Origin: Microbacterium sp. CGR2 | GTDB lineage: Bacteria > Actinomycetota > Actinomycetes > Actinomycetales > Microbacteriaceae | Direction of reading: 5' to 3' | Length of the DNA: 64,000 bases | Assembly (NCBI RefSeq): GCF_003626735.1 | Contig: NZ_RBHX01000001.1 | Span: forward strand, 2,666,001-2,730,000 | Shown: positions 18,226 through 27,363 of the stretch, in pieces | Layout of the letters: each line of letters starts with the position of its first letter | How positions within the stretch are numbered: the first letter of the stretch is position 1 | Translations under genes and position numbers: made by a program | Notes under the pieces: generated by a model | Database searches by the model: none | Seen by the model: the letters and a program-made list of their open reading frames with translations, nothing else | Told to the model about the DNA's origin: nothing

Positions 18226-19148
18226 GTTCTGCTCGCCGCCGCAAGGTCGGCGTCGGTGCCGACGGCGCGAGTGGGCACCGTTGTCATCCTGCGCTCGGGC
18301 CGGGCGACGATCTGCCCCAGCACGAGTGCGGTCACCGCGATGCCGAACCCGATCGACTGCGTCGGCGTGAAGGCCTCGCCCACGACGAGCGCTCCGAGGG
18401 TGGTCGCGACGATGGGCGAGAGCAGCGCGAGAAGCCCTGGTGCGATCACGGGTAGTCGCTGGATCCCGCGGAACCAGAGGGTGTACGCGACGATGCCGCC
18501 GACGGTCCCCAGCCAGAGGTAACCGAGAATCGCCGCGCCGTCCACCGTGGAGGGCACGCCTTCGACGGTGAGCGTCACCGGCAGCAGCAGGACTCCGCCG
18601 GCGGTGAGCTGCCACCCCGCGTACGCGATGGGGCCGACGCCTACGGGACGACCCCACTGTTTCGTGAGGATCATGCCCACACCGGTGGCTGTGACGCCCC
18701 CCAGGGCGGCGAGGAGGCCCAGCGCATCGAGTCGGGCCGCCGGACCGAGGACGACGAGAGCCACGCCGCCTGCGCCGGCGACAGCGGCGGCGGCGCTCAG
18801 AGGGCGGATCCGTTCCCGCAGGACGAGGGCGCCCAGAATCAGCACGATGAGCGGTTGTGCACCGGCGACAGCAGCCGCGACCCCGCCGGGAAGCCGCTCG
18901 GCGGCGAGGAACAGAAGGGGGAAGAATGCACCGATGTTGAGGGCGCCGAGGACGAGGATCCTCCACCACCAGGTTCCGCGAGGCAGTCGTCCGCCGATCA
19001 CGACGGCAAGCAGTCCCGCCGGGAGTGCGCGAACCAGCCCTGCGAACAACGGATGCCCAGGGGGGAGCATCTCCGTCGTCACAAGGTATGTCGTTCCCCA
19101 TGCGATCGGGGCGAGGGCCGTGAGCAAGATGGTGGCCAGTCGTTCCAT
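18201..19148 (-). CDS. EamA family (DMT) transporter
   Basis: The 315-residue drug/metabolite transporter superfamily protein has two five-helix EamA repeats, beginning MERLATILLTALAPIAWGTT and with a second repeat after LGLLAALGGVTATG. The start at 19148 was chosen because the first helix begins there; upstream codons encode unrelated residues. It is divergent from a LysR regulator that probably controls it. The substrate is unknown. Confidence 0.85.
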   Translation of the reverse strand: MERLATILLTALAPIAWGTTYLVTTEMLPPGHPLFAGLVRALPAGLLAVVIGGRLPRGTWWWRILVLGALNIGAFFPLLFLAAERLPGGVAAAVAGAQPLIVLILGALVLRERIRPLSAAAAVAGAGGVALVVLGPAARLDALGLLAALGGVTATGVGMILTKQWGRPVGVGPIAYAGWQLTAGGVLLLPVTLTVEGVPSTVDGAAILGYLWLGTVGGIVAYTLWFRGIQRLPVIAPGLLALLSPIVATTLGALVVGEAFTPTQSIGFGIAVTALVLGQIVARPERRMTTVPTRAVGTDADLAAASRTQFLPKSF

Positions 19149-19187
19149 ATGATCAGCGTGCTCTCGGCGTAGCCATGAATCCAACGC

Positions 19188-19207
19188 ATGCTTGTCATTC
19201 CAAGCAT
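19188..19207. promoter_or_regulatory. palindromic operator between EamA and LysR genes
   Basis: ATGCTTG and CAAGCAT form a perfect 7-bp inverted repeat separated by 6 bp. It sits 19 bp before the LysR ATG and 39 bp before the EamA start, a normal place for a LysR binding site. It argues against a start at the ATG inside it (19188). Confidence 0.55.
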
Positions 19208-19226
19208 GAAGCGCAATCATGACCCC

Positions 19227-20129
19227 ATGGAACTCCAACAACTGCGATACGTGGTCGAGGTGGCCCGCACGTCGAACTTCACGCGGGCGGCTGAGCGCTG
19301 TTTCGTGACTCAGTCGGCGTTGAGCCATCAGATCGCCGCGCTCGAGCGCGAGATCGGTCATCGACTGTTCGTGCGATCGAGTCGCGCTGTGCGGCTGACC
19401 GAAGCGGGCGAGGCGTTCGTCGCTCAGGCGCGTACGGCGGTCCAGGCGGCGGAGCGCGCGAAGGAGAATGCGGCCGCCGCCGGCGGCACGGTCGTCGGCA
19501 CGCTCCGGCTCGGGGTGATACCGACCGTGACCGCACTGGACGTGCCGGCTCTGCTCACCGAATTCCACGCACAGCATCCGTCGGCTCGGGTGGAACTGCG
19601 TGTGGGAAACAGCGACGCGCTGACCGGAGCCATTCGCCGCGGCGATCTCGATGTCGCGCTCCTCGGTCTGCGCGAGGGCATCGAACCCGTCGGAGTCGCC
19701 TCGCGCGCGCTGTCGTCCGATCGTCTGGTGGCCATCGTCCCGGAGGGCCACGCGTTGGCTGCGGCGGCGTCCGTGAGTCTGCGCGAGCTCGCGGGTCTGA
19801 CGTTCGCCGACTTTCCGGCGGAGACATCCGGCCGCGCGCAGAGTGATGCGGCCTTCGCGGCGGCCGGCCTGGAACGCGACGTCTCGTTCGAAGCGGATTC
19901 CGTCCCGCTCCTCCTCGACCTCGTCGCCGCAGGCCTGGCGGTCACGCTCCTGGCACCCGGCATGGTCGCGCGATCAGCCGGCCACGTCGTCGCCGTGAAG
20001 GTGCGAGACGGGCCTGTCCGCACCGAGCACGTGGCGTGGGACGCCTCTTCGCCGCGCAGTGCCGCCAAGGCCTTCCTGGCCGTGATCGCGGCGACCGCGC
20101 CGACACATGAAGAAGCGGGCCCGGAGTGA
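19227..20129 (+). CDS. LysR family transcriptional regulator
   Basis: The 300-residue regulator starts MELQQLRYVVEVARTSNFTR, the classical LysR helix-turn-helix, followed by SQSALSHQIAALEREIGHRLF-type recognition helices. The rest is a periplasmic-binding-protein-like inducer domain. The start was placed at 19227 by alignment to the family. The gene is divergent from the EamA exporter with a palindrome between, so it probably regulates itself and that gene. Confidence 0.9.
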   Translation: MELQQLRYVVEVARTSNFTRAAERCFVTQSALSHQIAALEREIGHRLFVRSSRAVRLTEAGEAFVAQARTAVQAAERAKENAAAAGGTVVGTLRLGVIPTVTALDVPALLTEFHAQHPSARVELRVGNSDALTGAIRRGDLDVALLGLREGIEPVGVASRALSSDRLVAIVPEGHALAAAASVSLRELAGLTFADFPAETSGRAQSDAAFAAAGLERDVSFEADSVPLLLDLVAAGLAVTLLAPGMVARSAGHVVAVKVRDGPVRTEHVAWDASSPRSAAKAFLAVIAATAPTHEEAGPE

Positions 20130-20146
20130 GACTCCGAGCCCGCTTC
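20112..20146. terminator. bidirectional terminator between lysR and glpK
   Basis: A 16-bp stem with one mismatch (GAAGCGGGCCCGGAGT against ACTCCGAGCCCGCTTC) closes a 3-nt loop. It overlaps the LysR stop codon and lies 15 bp from the glpK stop, so it can end transcripts from both converging genes. Confidence 0.75.
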
Positions 20147-20160
20147 CCGATGCCGTGCGG

Positions 20161-21675
20161 TTACTTCACGTCCTCGTCGACCCAGTCCATCGACTTGGTG
20201 ACAGCCTTGCGCCACAGACGCAGCTGACGGTCGCGCTCGGCCGCGTCCATCGACGGCTCCCAGCGGCGATCCTCCTGCCAGTTGGCCGAGAGCTCGTCGA
20301 GTCCGTTCCAGAAACCGACGGCCAGGCCGGCGGCGTACGCGGCTCCCAGAGCGGTGGTCTCGGCGACCACAGGGCGAACGACCGGAACTCCGAGGACGTC
20401 TGCCTGGAACTGCATGAGGGCGTCGTTCGCGACCATTCCACCGTCGACCTTCAGCTCGGTGAGATCGACACCCGCGTCGGCGTTGACCGCGTCGAGCACA
20501 TCGCGCGTCTGGAAGGCCACGGCCTCGAGAGCAGCGCGAGCGATGTGGTTCTTGTTCGCGTATCGGGTGAGCCCGACGATCGCGCCCCGAGCATCCGGAC
20601 GCCAGTACGGCGCGAACAGACCGGAGAACGCGGGGACGATGTACACGCCGCCGTTGTCGTCGACCTGCTCGGCGAGCTTCTCGACCTCGGGCGCCGAGGA
20701 GATGATCCCCAACTGATCGCGCAGCCACTGGATCAGCGAGCCGGTGACCGCGATGGAACCCTCGAGCGCGTAATGCGTCGGGCCGTCGCCGAGCTTGTAG
20801 CCGACGGTGGTGAGCAGCCCGTTCTTCGAGCGGACGATCTCTTCCCCCGTGTTGAAGATCAGGAAGCAACCCGTGCCGTAGGTGTTCTTGCTCTCGCCGG
20901 TCTGGAATGCCGCCTGACCGAACGTCGCGGCCTGCTGGTCGCCCAGGATGCCTGCGATCGGTGTCTCGCGCAGCAGCGAGGAGCTCTCGGCTGAACCGTA
21001 GACCTCGGAGGAGGAGCGGATCTCCGGCATCATCGAACGCGGCACGCCGAACGCCTCGAGGATGTCGTCGCGCCATTCCAGCGTCTCGAGATCCATGAAC
21101 ATCGTGCGGGACGCGTTCGTGACATCGGTCGCGTGCACGCCGCCGTCGATACCGCCGGTGAGGTTCCACAGCACCCAGCTGTCGGTGGTTCCGAACGCCA
21201 GGTCGCCCGCCTCCGCCTTCTCGCGGGCACCCTCGACATTCTCGAGGATCCACGTGATCTTGGTGCCGGAGAAGTACGTCGCCAACGGCAGGCCGACGAC
21301 GTCCTTGAAGCGGTCGCCTCCGCCGTCTGCCGACAGGCGGTCCACGATCTCCTGTGTGCGGGTGTCCTGCCAGACGATGGCGTTGTAGACCGGCTTGCCG
21401 GTGGTCCTGTCCCACACCACAGCGGTCTCGCGCTGGTTGGTGATGCCGACAGCGGCGATGTCGTGACGCGTGAGATCTGCCCGGCTCAGCGCGAGGCCGA
21501 TGACCTCTTGGACGTTGCGCCAGATCTCGGACGCATCGTGCTCCACCCAGCCTGCCTTCGGCAGGATCTGCTCGTGCTCCTTCTGGCCGGACGCGACGAT
21601 GCTGCCCTTCTTGTCGAAGATGATCGCGCGGCTAGAGGTGGTTCCCTGGTCGATGGCGATGATGTAGTCAGCCAT
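20161..21675 (-). CDS. glpK: glycerol kinase
   Basis: The 504-residue FGGY-family kinase makes sn-glycerol 3-phosphate from glycerol and ATP. It begins [20 protein letters not shown] and contains GITNQRET and [12 protein letters not shown] blocks typical of GlpK. It is the last gene of glpD-glpF-glpK, 28 nt after glpF, with GAAGGAGA as ribosome binding site. Confidence 0.97.
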   Translation of the reverse strand: MADYIIAIDQGTTSSRAIIFDKKGSIVASGQKEHEQILPKAGWVEHDASEIWRNVQEVIGLALSRADLTRHDIAAVGITNQRETAVVWDRTTGKPVYNAIVWQDTRTQEIVDRLSADGGGDRFKDVVGLPLATYFSGTKITWILENVEGAREKAEAGDLAFGTTDSWVLWNLTGGIDGGVHATDVTNASRTMFMDLETLEWRDDILEAFGVPRSMMPEIRSSSEVYGSAESSSLLRETPIAGILGDQQAATFGQAAFQTGESKNTYGTGCFLIFNTGEEIVRSKNGLLTTVGYKLGDGPTHYALEGSIAVTGSLIQWLRDQLGIISSAPEVEKLAEQVDDNGGVYIVPAFSGLFAPYWRPDARGAIVGLTRYANKNHIARAALEAVAFQTRDVLDAVNADAGVDLTELKVDGGMVANDALMQFQADVLGVPVVRPVVAETTALGAAYAAGLAVGFWNGLDELSANWQEDRRWEPSMDAAERDRQLRLWRKAVTKSMDWVDEDVK

Positions 21676-21703
21676 GGTTGTTCTCCTTCGAATTCAATGG
21701 GTG

Positions 21704-22456
21704 TCAGGCGAGGTGCAGCAGGACGGATGCTGCGAGCGCGGCGAGTACGCCACCCACGAGGGGACCGGCGACCGGCACCCAGGAGTACGACCAGTCGCTC
21801 GAACCCTTCCCCTTGATCGGCAGGATCGCGTGGGCGATGCGGGGTCCGAGGTCACGCGCTGGGTTGATCGCGTAGCCGGTGGGTCCACCGAGCGATGCGC
21901 CGATACCGACGACGAGGAGCGCGACAGGAAGGGCGGTGAGCGGACCGAGGCCTCCAGGCGTGCCCACCTCGATGTCGCCGTAGTCGGCGAAACCCAGGAT
22001 GACGAAGACCAGCACGAAGGTCCCGATGACCTCCGTGGCGAAGTTCCACCCGTAGGAGCGGATCGCAGGCCCGGTGGAGAAGACGCCGAGCTTGTTGGCG
22101 GGATCGGGCTCCTCGTCGAAGTGCTGCTTGTACGCGACCCACACGACGATCGCGCCGATGATCGCTCCGAGCAGTTCTGCGCCGGTCGCGACGAGGAACA
22201 TCGTGAAGGTGATCGTTTCGGCCACGAGCAGACCGATGCCGACGGCGGGGTTCAGGATGGCACCGGAGTAGGCAGAGACGAGCACACCGGCGAACACCGC
22301 CAGGCCCCATCCCCAGTTGACCATCAGGAATCCACCGCCGAAGCCCTTGTTCTTCGCCAGGGCGACGTTGGCGACCACACCGCAACCGAGGAGCACGAGC
22401 ATTGCCGTGCCGACGAGCTCCGAGAGGAAATATAGACCGAGATTTACATCAGCCAT
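21704..22456 (-). CDS. glpF: glycerol uptake facilitator (aquaglyceroporin)
   Basis: The 250-residue MIP-family channel has six membrane helices and the two pore motifs NPAVG and NPARDLGPR. The Asp after the second NPA marks a glycerol facilitator rather than a water-only aquaporin. It lies between glpD and glpK on one strand. Confidence 0.94.
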   Translation of the reverse strand: MADVNLGLYFLSELVGTAMLVLLGCGVVANVALAKNKGFGGGFLMVNWGWGLAVFAGVLVSAYSGAILNPAVGIGLLVAETITFTMFLVATGAELLGAIIGAIVVWVAYKQHFDEEPDPANKLGVFSTGPAIRSYGWNFATEVIGTFVLVFVILGFADYGDIEVGTPGGLGPLTALPVALLVVGIGASLGGPTGYAINPARDLGPRIAHAILPIKGKGSSDWSYSWVPVAGPLVGGVLAALAASVLLHLA

Positions 22457-22477
22457 GTCTTCATTGACCTTTCTTCT

Positions 22478-22503
22478 GTGTCAGGGCCCCTCTGCCCTGA
22501 CAC
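22478..22503. terminator. 10-bp perfect hairpin between glpD and glpF
   Basis: GTGTCAGGGC and GCCCTGACAC form a perfect stem around a 6-nt loop. It lies 45 nt after glpD and 21 nt before glpF on the minus strand. No T-run follows on either strand, so it could be a partial terminator, an mRNA-processing site or an operator. Confidence 0.5.
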
Positions 22504-22548
22504 GTGAGGGGAAGTTCGCCGCGAGGAGGGCGGCGGTCGGAGTTCTCG

Positions 22549-24258
22549 TCAGCCGCGGGTGCGGGACGAGATGTGGAGTCCATGGCGTTCGTTGAGCAGC
22601 ACACGAGTCTGCTCGAGCTCAGCATCCTGCCTCGCGCGGTCCCAACCCAGTAGCGGCGCCAGCGCGTCGGCGATCTCGTCGAGCACCTCGGCATCCGCGT
22701 TTCCGGTGAAGGCGATGCTGGTGCGGCGCAGAACGATGTCCTCGAGGCGAGTCACCATCTCGTTCTCGACCATCCACTCGAGCTCGCGGGTCGACAGGTC
22801 GCCGCCGGCGAGGGACACGTCGTCCCCCTGCTCGACGTGCTTCCAGACCTGGGCTGCGCGGGTCCCGTAGCGCGCGAGCAGTTGAGTGGCGCGCGCGCCT
22901 GCGCCGGCGAGGTTCTCCTCGATCCAGATGCGCTTGGCCTTCTCGGTGCGCGGGAAGTCGCGGCCGCCACCGATGGCGCGTCCGCTCGTCGAGACGGTCC
23001 GGGTGCGATCGATGAGTCCGAGGGCGACGTCGGACAGCGACTCGCCGAGAGCTCGGAAGGTCGTCCACTTGCCACCGACGAGGCTCACCAGCGGCACAGC
23101 GCCCTGGCGGTCGACCTCGATGCGGTAGTCGCGGGACACGAACCCGGGAGCGGTGTCCTCATGACGGGGCAGGGGGCGGACGCCGGAGAACTTGAACACG
23201 ATCTGATCGCGCGAGACCGGGATCTGCGGGAACACGTGATGGATCAGATCGAAGAAGTAGTCGACCTCTTCTTCGGTGCATACCGCGACTTCACTCGGAT
23301 CGGCATCGATGTCGGTCGTGCCGACCAACACCCGACCCTTGAGCGGGTAGATGAGGACGATACGGCCGTCGGAGTGCTCGAAGAAGATCTCTCGGCCCTG
23401 AGTCGCCTCCAGCAGATCGGGGTGGTCGAGCACGATGTGTGAACCCTTGGTTCCCCCCATGTACCGGGTGTCGGTGCCGAGAGCCTCGTTCGTCAGATCG
23501 GTCCATGGGCCCGAGGCGTTGACGACGACGTCTGCCTGCACCGAGAATTCGGTGCCGCTCTCCCGATCACGGAGCACCACTCGATCGCCGTCGCGGGCGA
23601 TGGCCTCAACATAGTTGAGTGCCTGCGCCCCGGGGTGTGCGGCGAGGCCGTCCTGCAGCACGTCGAGCGCGAGACGCTCGGGGTCGTGCATCGACGCGTC
23701 GTAGTAGGTCGCCGTGTACTTGATGTTCGGATCGAGCGACGGCAATTCGGCCAGTGCACGCTTGCGCCCGAGGAATCGGTGACGAGGGACGGTTCCCCCG
23801 TCGCGCGAGAACGTGTCGTAGATCGTGAGACCGATCTTGATCAGGAAGGCTCCGCGCTCCTGCGGCTTGCCGCTGCGGTGGCTGAGGAAGCGCAGGGGAG
23901 CGGACAGGATGCCCGAGAACGTCGAGTAGATCGGGATCGTCGTCTGGAGAGGTTTGACGTAGTGAGGAGCGATCTTGAGGAGGCCGTTACGCTCCTGAAC
24001 CGATTCGCGGACGAGTCGGAACTCGCCGTTCTCCAGGTACCGGATTCCGCCGTGGATCATGTGGCTCGACGCGGCCGATGCGCCCGAAGCGAAGTCGCCA
24101 CGTTCGACGAGCACGACGTCGACGCCTTGAAGTGCCAGGTCGCGGAATGCGGAGATTCCGTTGATCCCACCGCCGATGACGAGGACGCTCGTGCGTCCCG
24201 ATTCGCGGACTGTGCGGACCTCAGCGCGCTCTGCTGAGGAGTGTGTCGATTCGATCAT
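22549..24258 (-). CDS. glpD: glycerol-3-phosphate dehydrogenase (FAD, respiratory)
   Basis: The 569-residue flavoenzyme oxidises glycerol 3-phosphate to dihydroxyacetone phosphate and passes electrons to quinone at the membrane. The FAD-binding GGGINGISAFRDLALQG motif is near residue 27. SGASAASSHMIHGGIRYLE is the family signature. The ATG at 24258 follows a GGAAGAGAG site. It heads the glpD-glpF-glpK cluster and is divergent from the SorC-type regulator. Confidence 0.95.
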   Translation of the reverse strand: MIESTHSSAERAEVRTVRESGRTSVLVIGGGINGISAFRDLALQGVDVVLVERGDFASGASAASSHMIHGGIRYLENGEFRLVRESVQERNGLLKIAPHYVKPLQTTIPIYSTFSGILSAPLRFLSHRSGKPQERGAFLIKIGLTIYDTFSRDGGTVPRHRFLGRKRALAELPSLDPNIKYTATYYDASMHDPERLALDVLQDGLAAHPGAQALNYVEAIARDGDRVVLRDRESGTEFSVQADVVVNASGPWTDLTNEALGTDTRYMGGTKGSHIVLDHPDLLEATQGREIFFEHSDGRIVLIYPLKGRVLVGTTDIDADPSEVAVCTEEEVDYFFDLIHHVFPQIPVSRDQIVFKFSGVRPLPRHEDTAPGFVSRDYRIEVDRQGAVPLVSLVGGKWTTFRALGESLSDVALGLIDRTRTVSTSGRAIGGGRDFPRTEKAKRIWIEENLAGAGARATQLLARYGTRAAQVWKHVEQGDDVSLAGGDLSTRELEWMVENEMVTRLEDIVLRRTSIAFTGNADAEVLDEIADALAPLLGWDRARQDAELEQTRVLLNERHGLHISSRTRG

Positions 24259-24322
24259 CCTCGAACTCTCTTCCTTGCTTGCCACCAGCATCGACCTCGG
24301 CGACCATGGGGCGCAAGCCCAC

Positions 24323-24336
24323 TGCACATATGTGCA
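24323..24336. promoter_or_regulatory. palindromic operator of glycerol regulon
   Basis: TGCACATATGTGCA is a perfect 14-bp palindrome in the 102-bp gap between the divergent glpD and regulator genes. It lies 24 bp before the regulator start and 64 bp before glpD. This is the expected position for a site controlling both. Confidence 0.65.
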
Positions 24337-24360
24337 AGGATCGAGGGCAGGAGGAACATC

Positions 24361-25332
24361 ATGGCTGGTTCGGGCGCGCAATCCCGCGACGCGAAGCTGA
24401 TCGCGGCGCTCACCGCCGCGCAGCTCTACTACATGCAGGACAAGACGATGGAGGTCATCGCACAAGAGCTGCGCACCTCTCGATCATCGGTCTCGCGGCT
24501 GCTGAGCTTCGCGCGGGAGAGCGGCCTCGTCGACATTCGGATCAATTCGCCACTGGAGCGCCTGGGCATGCTCGAGCAGCGGATCCGTGATCGGCATCGG
24601 GTCGCCGCGCATGTTGTGCCGATGCCGGAGATCGTCAGCGAGGTGGAGCGCTTGGAGAGGGTCGCGCTCACTGCGGGCCGGCTCATGTCGCAGTTCGTCG
24701 ACTCCAACATGATCATCGGCGTCGCCTGGGGCTCGACGATCAGCGCGGTCAGCCGCGAGCTCACCCAGAAGGAGACGCACAACACGACGTTCGTGCAGCT
24801 CAACGGTGCAGGCAACACCCAGACCAGCGGCGTCGAGTACTCCAGCGACATCCTGCAGCGCTTCGGCAGCGCCTTCGGGGCGCAGGTGCAGCAGTTCCCG
24901 GTGCCCGCGTTCTTCGACGACCCGGCGACGCGCGAGGCGATGTGGCGGGAGCGGAGTACGCGAAGGGTGCTCGATCTGCAGGCGAAGATGGACATCGCCG
25001 TCTTCAGCCTGGGGTCGCCGGCCGCCGAGGTGCCGAGCCGCGTGTACGTGGGTGGGTATCTCGGCAGGGACGACTACCGCAGCCTGCGTGAGGACCACGC
25101 CATCGGCGACGTCGCCACCGTGTTCTTCCGGGCGGATGGCTCCTGGCGCGATATCCGCGTCAACGCGAGAGCCACGGGGCCAGGGCTGGATCGCCTACGT
25201 CGGGTGCCCCGCCGCGTGTGCGTTGTCTCCGGGATACCGAAGCTGGTGAGTCTGCGAGCGGCGATAGCCGCGGAGCTCATCACCGATGTCGTCCTCGACG
25301 AGGGACTCGCGCGCCGTCTCGTCGAGGACTGA
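24361..25332 (+). CDS. SorC/DeoR-family sugar-binding transcriptional regulator
   Basis: The 323-residue protein has an N-terminal helix-turn-helix (AAQLYYMQDKTMEVIAQELRTSRSSVSRLLSFARESGLV) and a large SorC-type effector domain with VAWGSTISAV. The start follows a GGAGGAACATC site at 24349-24360. It is divergent from glpD-glpF-glpK, so a role as glycerol or glycerol-phosphate responsive regulator is inferred from position and the shared palindrome. Confidence 0.88.
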   Translation: MAGSGAQSRDAKLIAALTAAQLYYMQDKTMEVIAQELRTSRSSVSRLLSFARESGLVDIRINSPLERLGMLEQRIRDRHRVAAHVVPMPEIVSEVERLERVALTAGRLMSQFVDSNMIIGVAWGSTISAVSRELTQKETHNTTFVQLNGAGNTQTSGVEYSSDILQRFGSAFGAQVQQFPVPAFFDDPATREAMWRERSTRRVLDLQAKMDIAVFSLGSPAAEVPSRVYVGGYLGRDDYRSLREDHAIGDVATVFFRADGSWRDIRVNARATGPGLDRLRRVPRRVCVVSGIPKLVSLRAAIAAELITDVVLDEGLARRLVED

Positions 25333-25335
25333 GGC

Positions 25336-26487
25336 TCAGAGGTCCTCGGTCGACGACTCCGGCCCGGAGCGGAACTCGCGGATGAGATGCTGCACCACGG
25401 CGGTGAGATCTCCGCCGGTCGCGTTGGCGATCGTGAGCTGGCGCTCGTAGCTCGCGCCCTTCTCCAGGGTGGTGGCGATGCTGCTGAACTCCTGAAGGCA
25501 GCCGAGCTCGAGCGCGACCGGGGCGAGACCTTCGAGGGTCTCGGCGAGGTGCTCGCGGACCGGGCGCTGCGTCCCTTCGGCGTCGATGATCACTCGAGCG
25601 TCCAGTCCGTATCGCGCTGCACGCCACTTGTTCTCGCGGTGGAACCACGCGGGCATCTCGGGGAGGGTGCGGCCGTCGTCCAGCTGGCGCGAGAAGTGCT
25701 CGACCAGTACTTGTGTCAGGGCCGCGACCGAGGCGAGCTCGGGAAGTGTGGAGAGGCCGTCGCATGCGCGCACCTCGATCGTGCCCCACCGGGGCGCCGG
25801 ACGGATGTCCCAGCGCACCTCCGTCGCATCGGCCATGACCCCTGTCCGCACCATGTCCTCGAGGTACGACTCGTACTGAGACCAGTCCCGCAGCGGCCAC
25901 GGCAGACCGGCGGTGGGCAACTGCTGGAACACCAACGCGCGGTTCGAGGCATACCCGGTGCGCTCACCCGCCCAGAATGGGCTGGATGCGGCGAGGGCCT
26001 GAAGATGGGGAAGAAACCCGGAGAGGGCGTTGATGATGGGGAAGACCTTGCGCTGATCTTCGACGCCGATGTGCACATGGATGCCCCAGATCATCATGTT
26101 GCGCCCCCACCACTGGGTGCGTTCGATCAGCGTGTGGTACCGGGTCTTGTCGGTGACTTCCTGGTCGTACCACTGCGCGAACGGATGGCTGCCGGCGGAG
26201 AGCAGCTCGATTCCGGACGGGTCCGTGGCCGAGCGGACGGCGGTGATCGCATTGGCGATGTCGTCGACGGCATGGGCGACCGAGTCCCCGATGCCACTGG
26301 TGACCTCGATCGTGTTCGTCAGCAGCTCACCCGTCACGGTGTGACGCTCATCTTCGCTCTCCGCTTCCAGAGCGGCGAGCAGTTCGGGGGCGCGGCCGAC
26401 GAGATCACCGGTCGCGGGATCCGCGAGCATGATCTCCCATTCGAGGCCGACGGTGGAGCGGGCCGAAGCGGCGAAATCGAGTTTCAC
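25336..26487 (-). CDS. carboxylate-amine ligase, YbdK/EgtA-like glutamate-cysteine ligase family
   Basis: The 383-residue protein carries VGLEWEIMLAD near its N-terminus and GIHVHIGV in the middle, the metal- and substrate-binding blocks of the GCS2 (YbdK) family. Members make gamma-glutamyl-cysteine or related amides; the true substrate here is unknown. The GTG at 26487 is chosen because family proteins begin just before the conserved domain. An ATG at 26514 would add 9 residues. Confidence 0.82.
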   Translation of the reverse strand: MKLDFAASARSTVGLEWEIMLADPATGDLVGRAPELLAALEAESEDERHTVTGELLTNTIEVTSGIGDSVAHAVDDIANAITAVRSATDPSGIELLSAGSHPFAQWYDQEVTDKTRYHTLIERTQWWGRNMMIWGIHVHIGVEDQRKVFPIINALSGFLPHLQALAASSPFWAGERTGYASNRALVFQQLPTAGLPWPLRDWSQYESYLEDMVRTGVMADATEVRWDIRPAPRWGTIEVRACDGLSTLPELASVAALTQVLVEHFSRQLDDGRTLPEMPAWFHRENKWRAARYGLDARVIIDAEGTQRPVREHLAETLEGLAPVALELGCLQEFSSIATTLEKGASYERQLTIANATGGDLTAVVQHLIREFRSGPESSTEDL

Positions 26488-26562
26488 GAGCACAGTCTGA
26501 CATGCGGCGAACACGACACGACGATCCTCATTGCGCCGCGTTTCGCGCGGAGAGCGGCCATC

Positions 26563-26571
26563 TGGCAGAAT
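26563..26571 (+). promoter_or_regulatory. extended -10 of the rpsP operon
   Basis: TGGCAGAAT is an extended -10 element 126 bp before rpsP. The identical 9-mer precedes rplS at 31195-31203. Confidence 0.45.
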
Positions 26572-26696
26572 AGAAGGTCGGACGACCTGCTCGACCCTCT
26601 ATCCAGCAGTCGTCCTCCCTATTTGAGCTTCCGCCGGGTGTGCACCCCACGCTCCAGGCGATCAGTTCGTTTCCTTCCACACAATTCAGGAGAATC

Positions 26697-27125
26697 GTGG
26701 CTGTCAAGATTCGTCTCAAGCGCCTGGGCAAGATCCGCGCGCCTTACTACCGCATCGTCGTCGCCGACTCGAAGACCAAGCGCGATGGTCGCGTCATCGA
26801 GGAGATCGGCAAGTACCACCCCACCGAAGAGCCTTCCTTCATCGAGGTCGACTCCGAGCGGGCGCAGTACTGGCTCTCCGTCGGCGCGCAGCCGACCGAG
26901 CAGGTCGCCGCCATCCTCAAGATCACGGGCGACTGGGGCAAGTTCAAGGGCGACAAGGACGCGAAGTCCACCCTCAAGGTCGCCGAGCCCAAGGCTCCGT
27001 TCGAGATCGACGCTTCCAAGAAGTCCGTCGTGAAGCCGAAGGTGGAGAAGAAGGCGGAGACCCCCGCTGAGGCCCCCGCCGCCGACGCGGAGGCCGCTGA
27101 GGCCCCCGCCGCCGACGCAGAGTAA
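26697..27125 (+). CDS. rpsP: 30S ribosomal protein S16
   Basis: The 142-residue protein begins [20 protein letters not shown], the S16 core. The GTG start has TCAGGAGA as ribosome binding site. The core ends near residue 95. A Lys- then Ala/Glu/Pro-rich tail with a repeated AEAPAADAE follows and resembles the tail on S2 in this window. First gene of rpsP-khpA-rimM-trmD. Confidence 0.96.
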   Translation: MAVKIRLKRLGKIRAPYYRIVVADSKTKRDGRVIEEIGKYHPTEEPSFIEVDSERAQYWLSVGAQPTEQVAAILKITGDWGKFKGDKDAKSTLKVAEPKAPFEIDASKKSVVKPKVEKKAETPAEAPAADAEAAEAPAADAE

Positions 27126-27131
27126 TCCGTC

Positions 27132-27362
27132 GTGCTTGCCGCCGCGCTCGAACACATCGTCAAGGGGATCGTCGATCACCCGGAGGATGTGCGAATCAAC
27201 GAATCCACGTCGCCGCGAGGCGACCTTCTCGAGGTGCGCGTGCACCCCGACGATCGTGGACGTGTGATCGGGCGCGGCGGCCGCACCGCGAAGGCTCTCC
27301 GCACTCTCGTCAACACTCTGGCAGACGGGCGTCGGGTCCGTGTCGATGTCGCGGACGACTGA
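27132..27362 (+). CDS. khpA: KH-domain RNA-binding protein KhpA
   Basis: The 76-residue protein is a single KH domain with the RNA-binding loop VIGRGGRTAKALR. KhpA proteins bind RNA and, in Firmicutes, affect cell size with KhpB. It lies 6 nt after rpsP and 1 nt before rimM, the conserved place for this gene. Confidence 0.93.
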   Translation: MLAAALEHIVKGIVDHPEDVRINESTSPRGDLLEVRVHPDDRGRVIGRGGRTAKALRTLVNTLADGRRVRVDVADD

Positions 27363-27363
27363 C

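Noticed and set aside
19424..21415. A 663-codon frame overlapping lysR and glpK
   Set aside because: It spans two convergent real genes and their terminator and lacks any motif.
24241..24360. Upstream extension of the SorC-type regulator to 24241
   Set aside because: It would run through the palindromic operator and into glpD. The ATG at 24361 has GGAGGAACATC and starts the conserved domain.
25387..27033. A 548-codon plus-strand frame across the ligase gene and rpsP
   Set aside because: It covers two confidently assigned genes in other frames or strands and becomes Ser/Arg-rich nonsense over rpsP.
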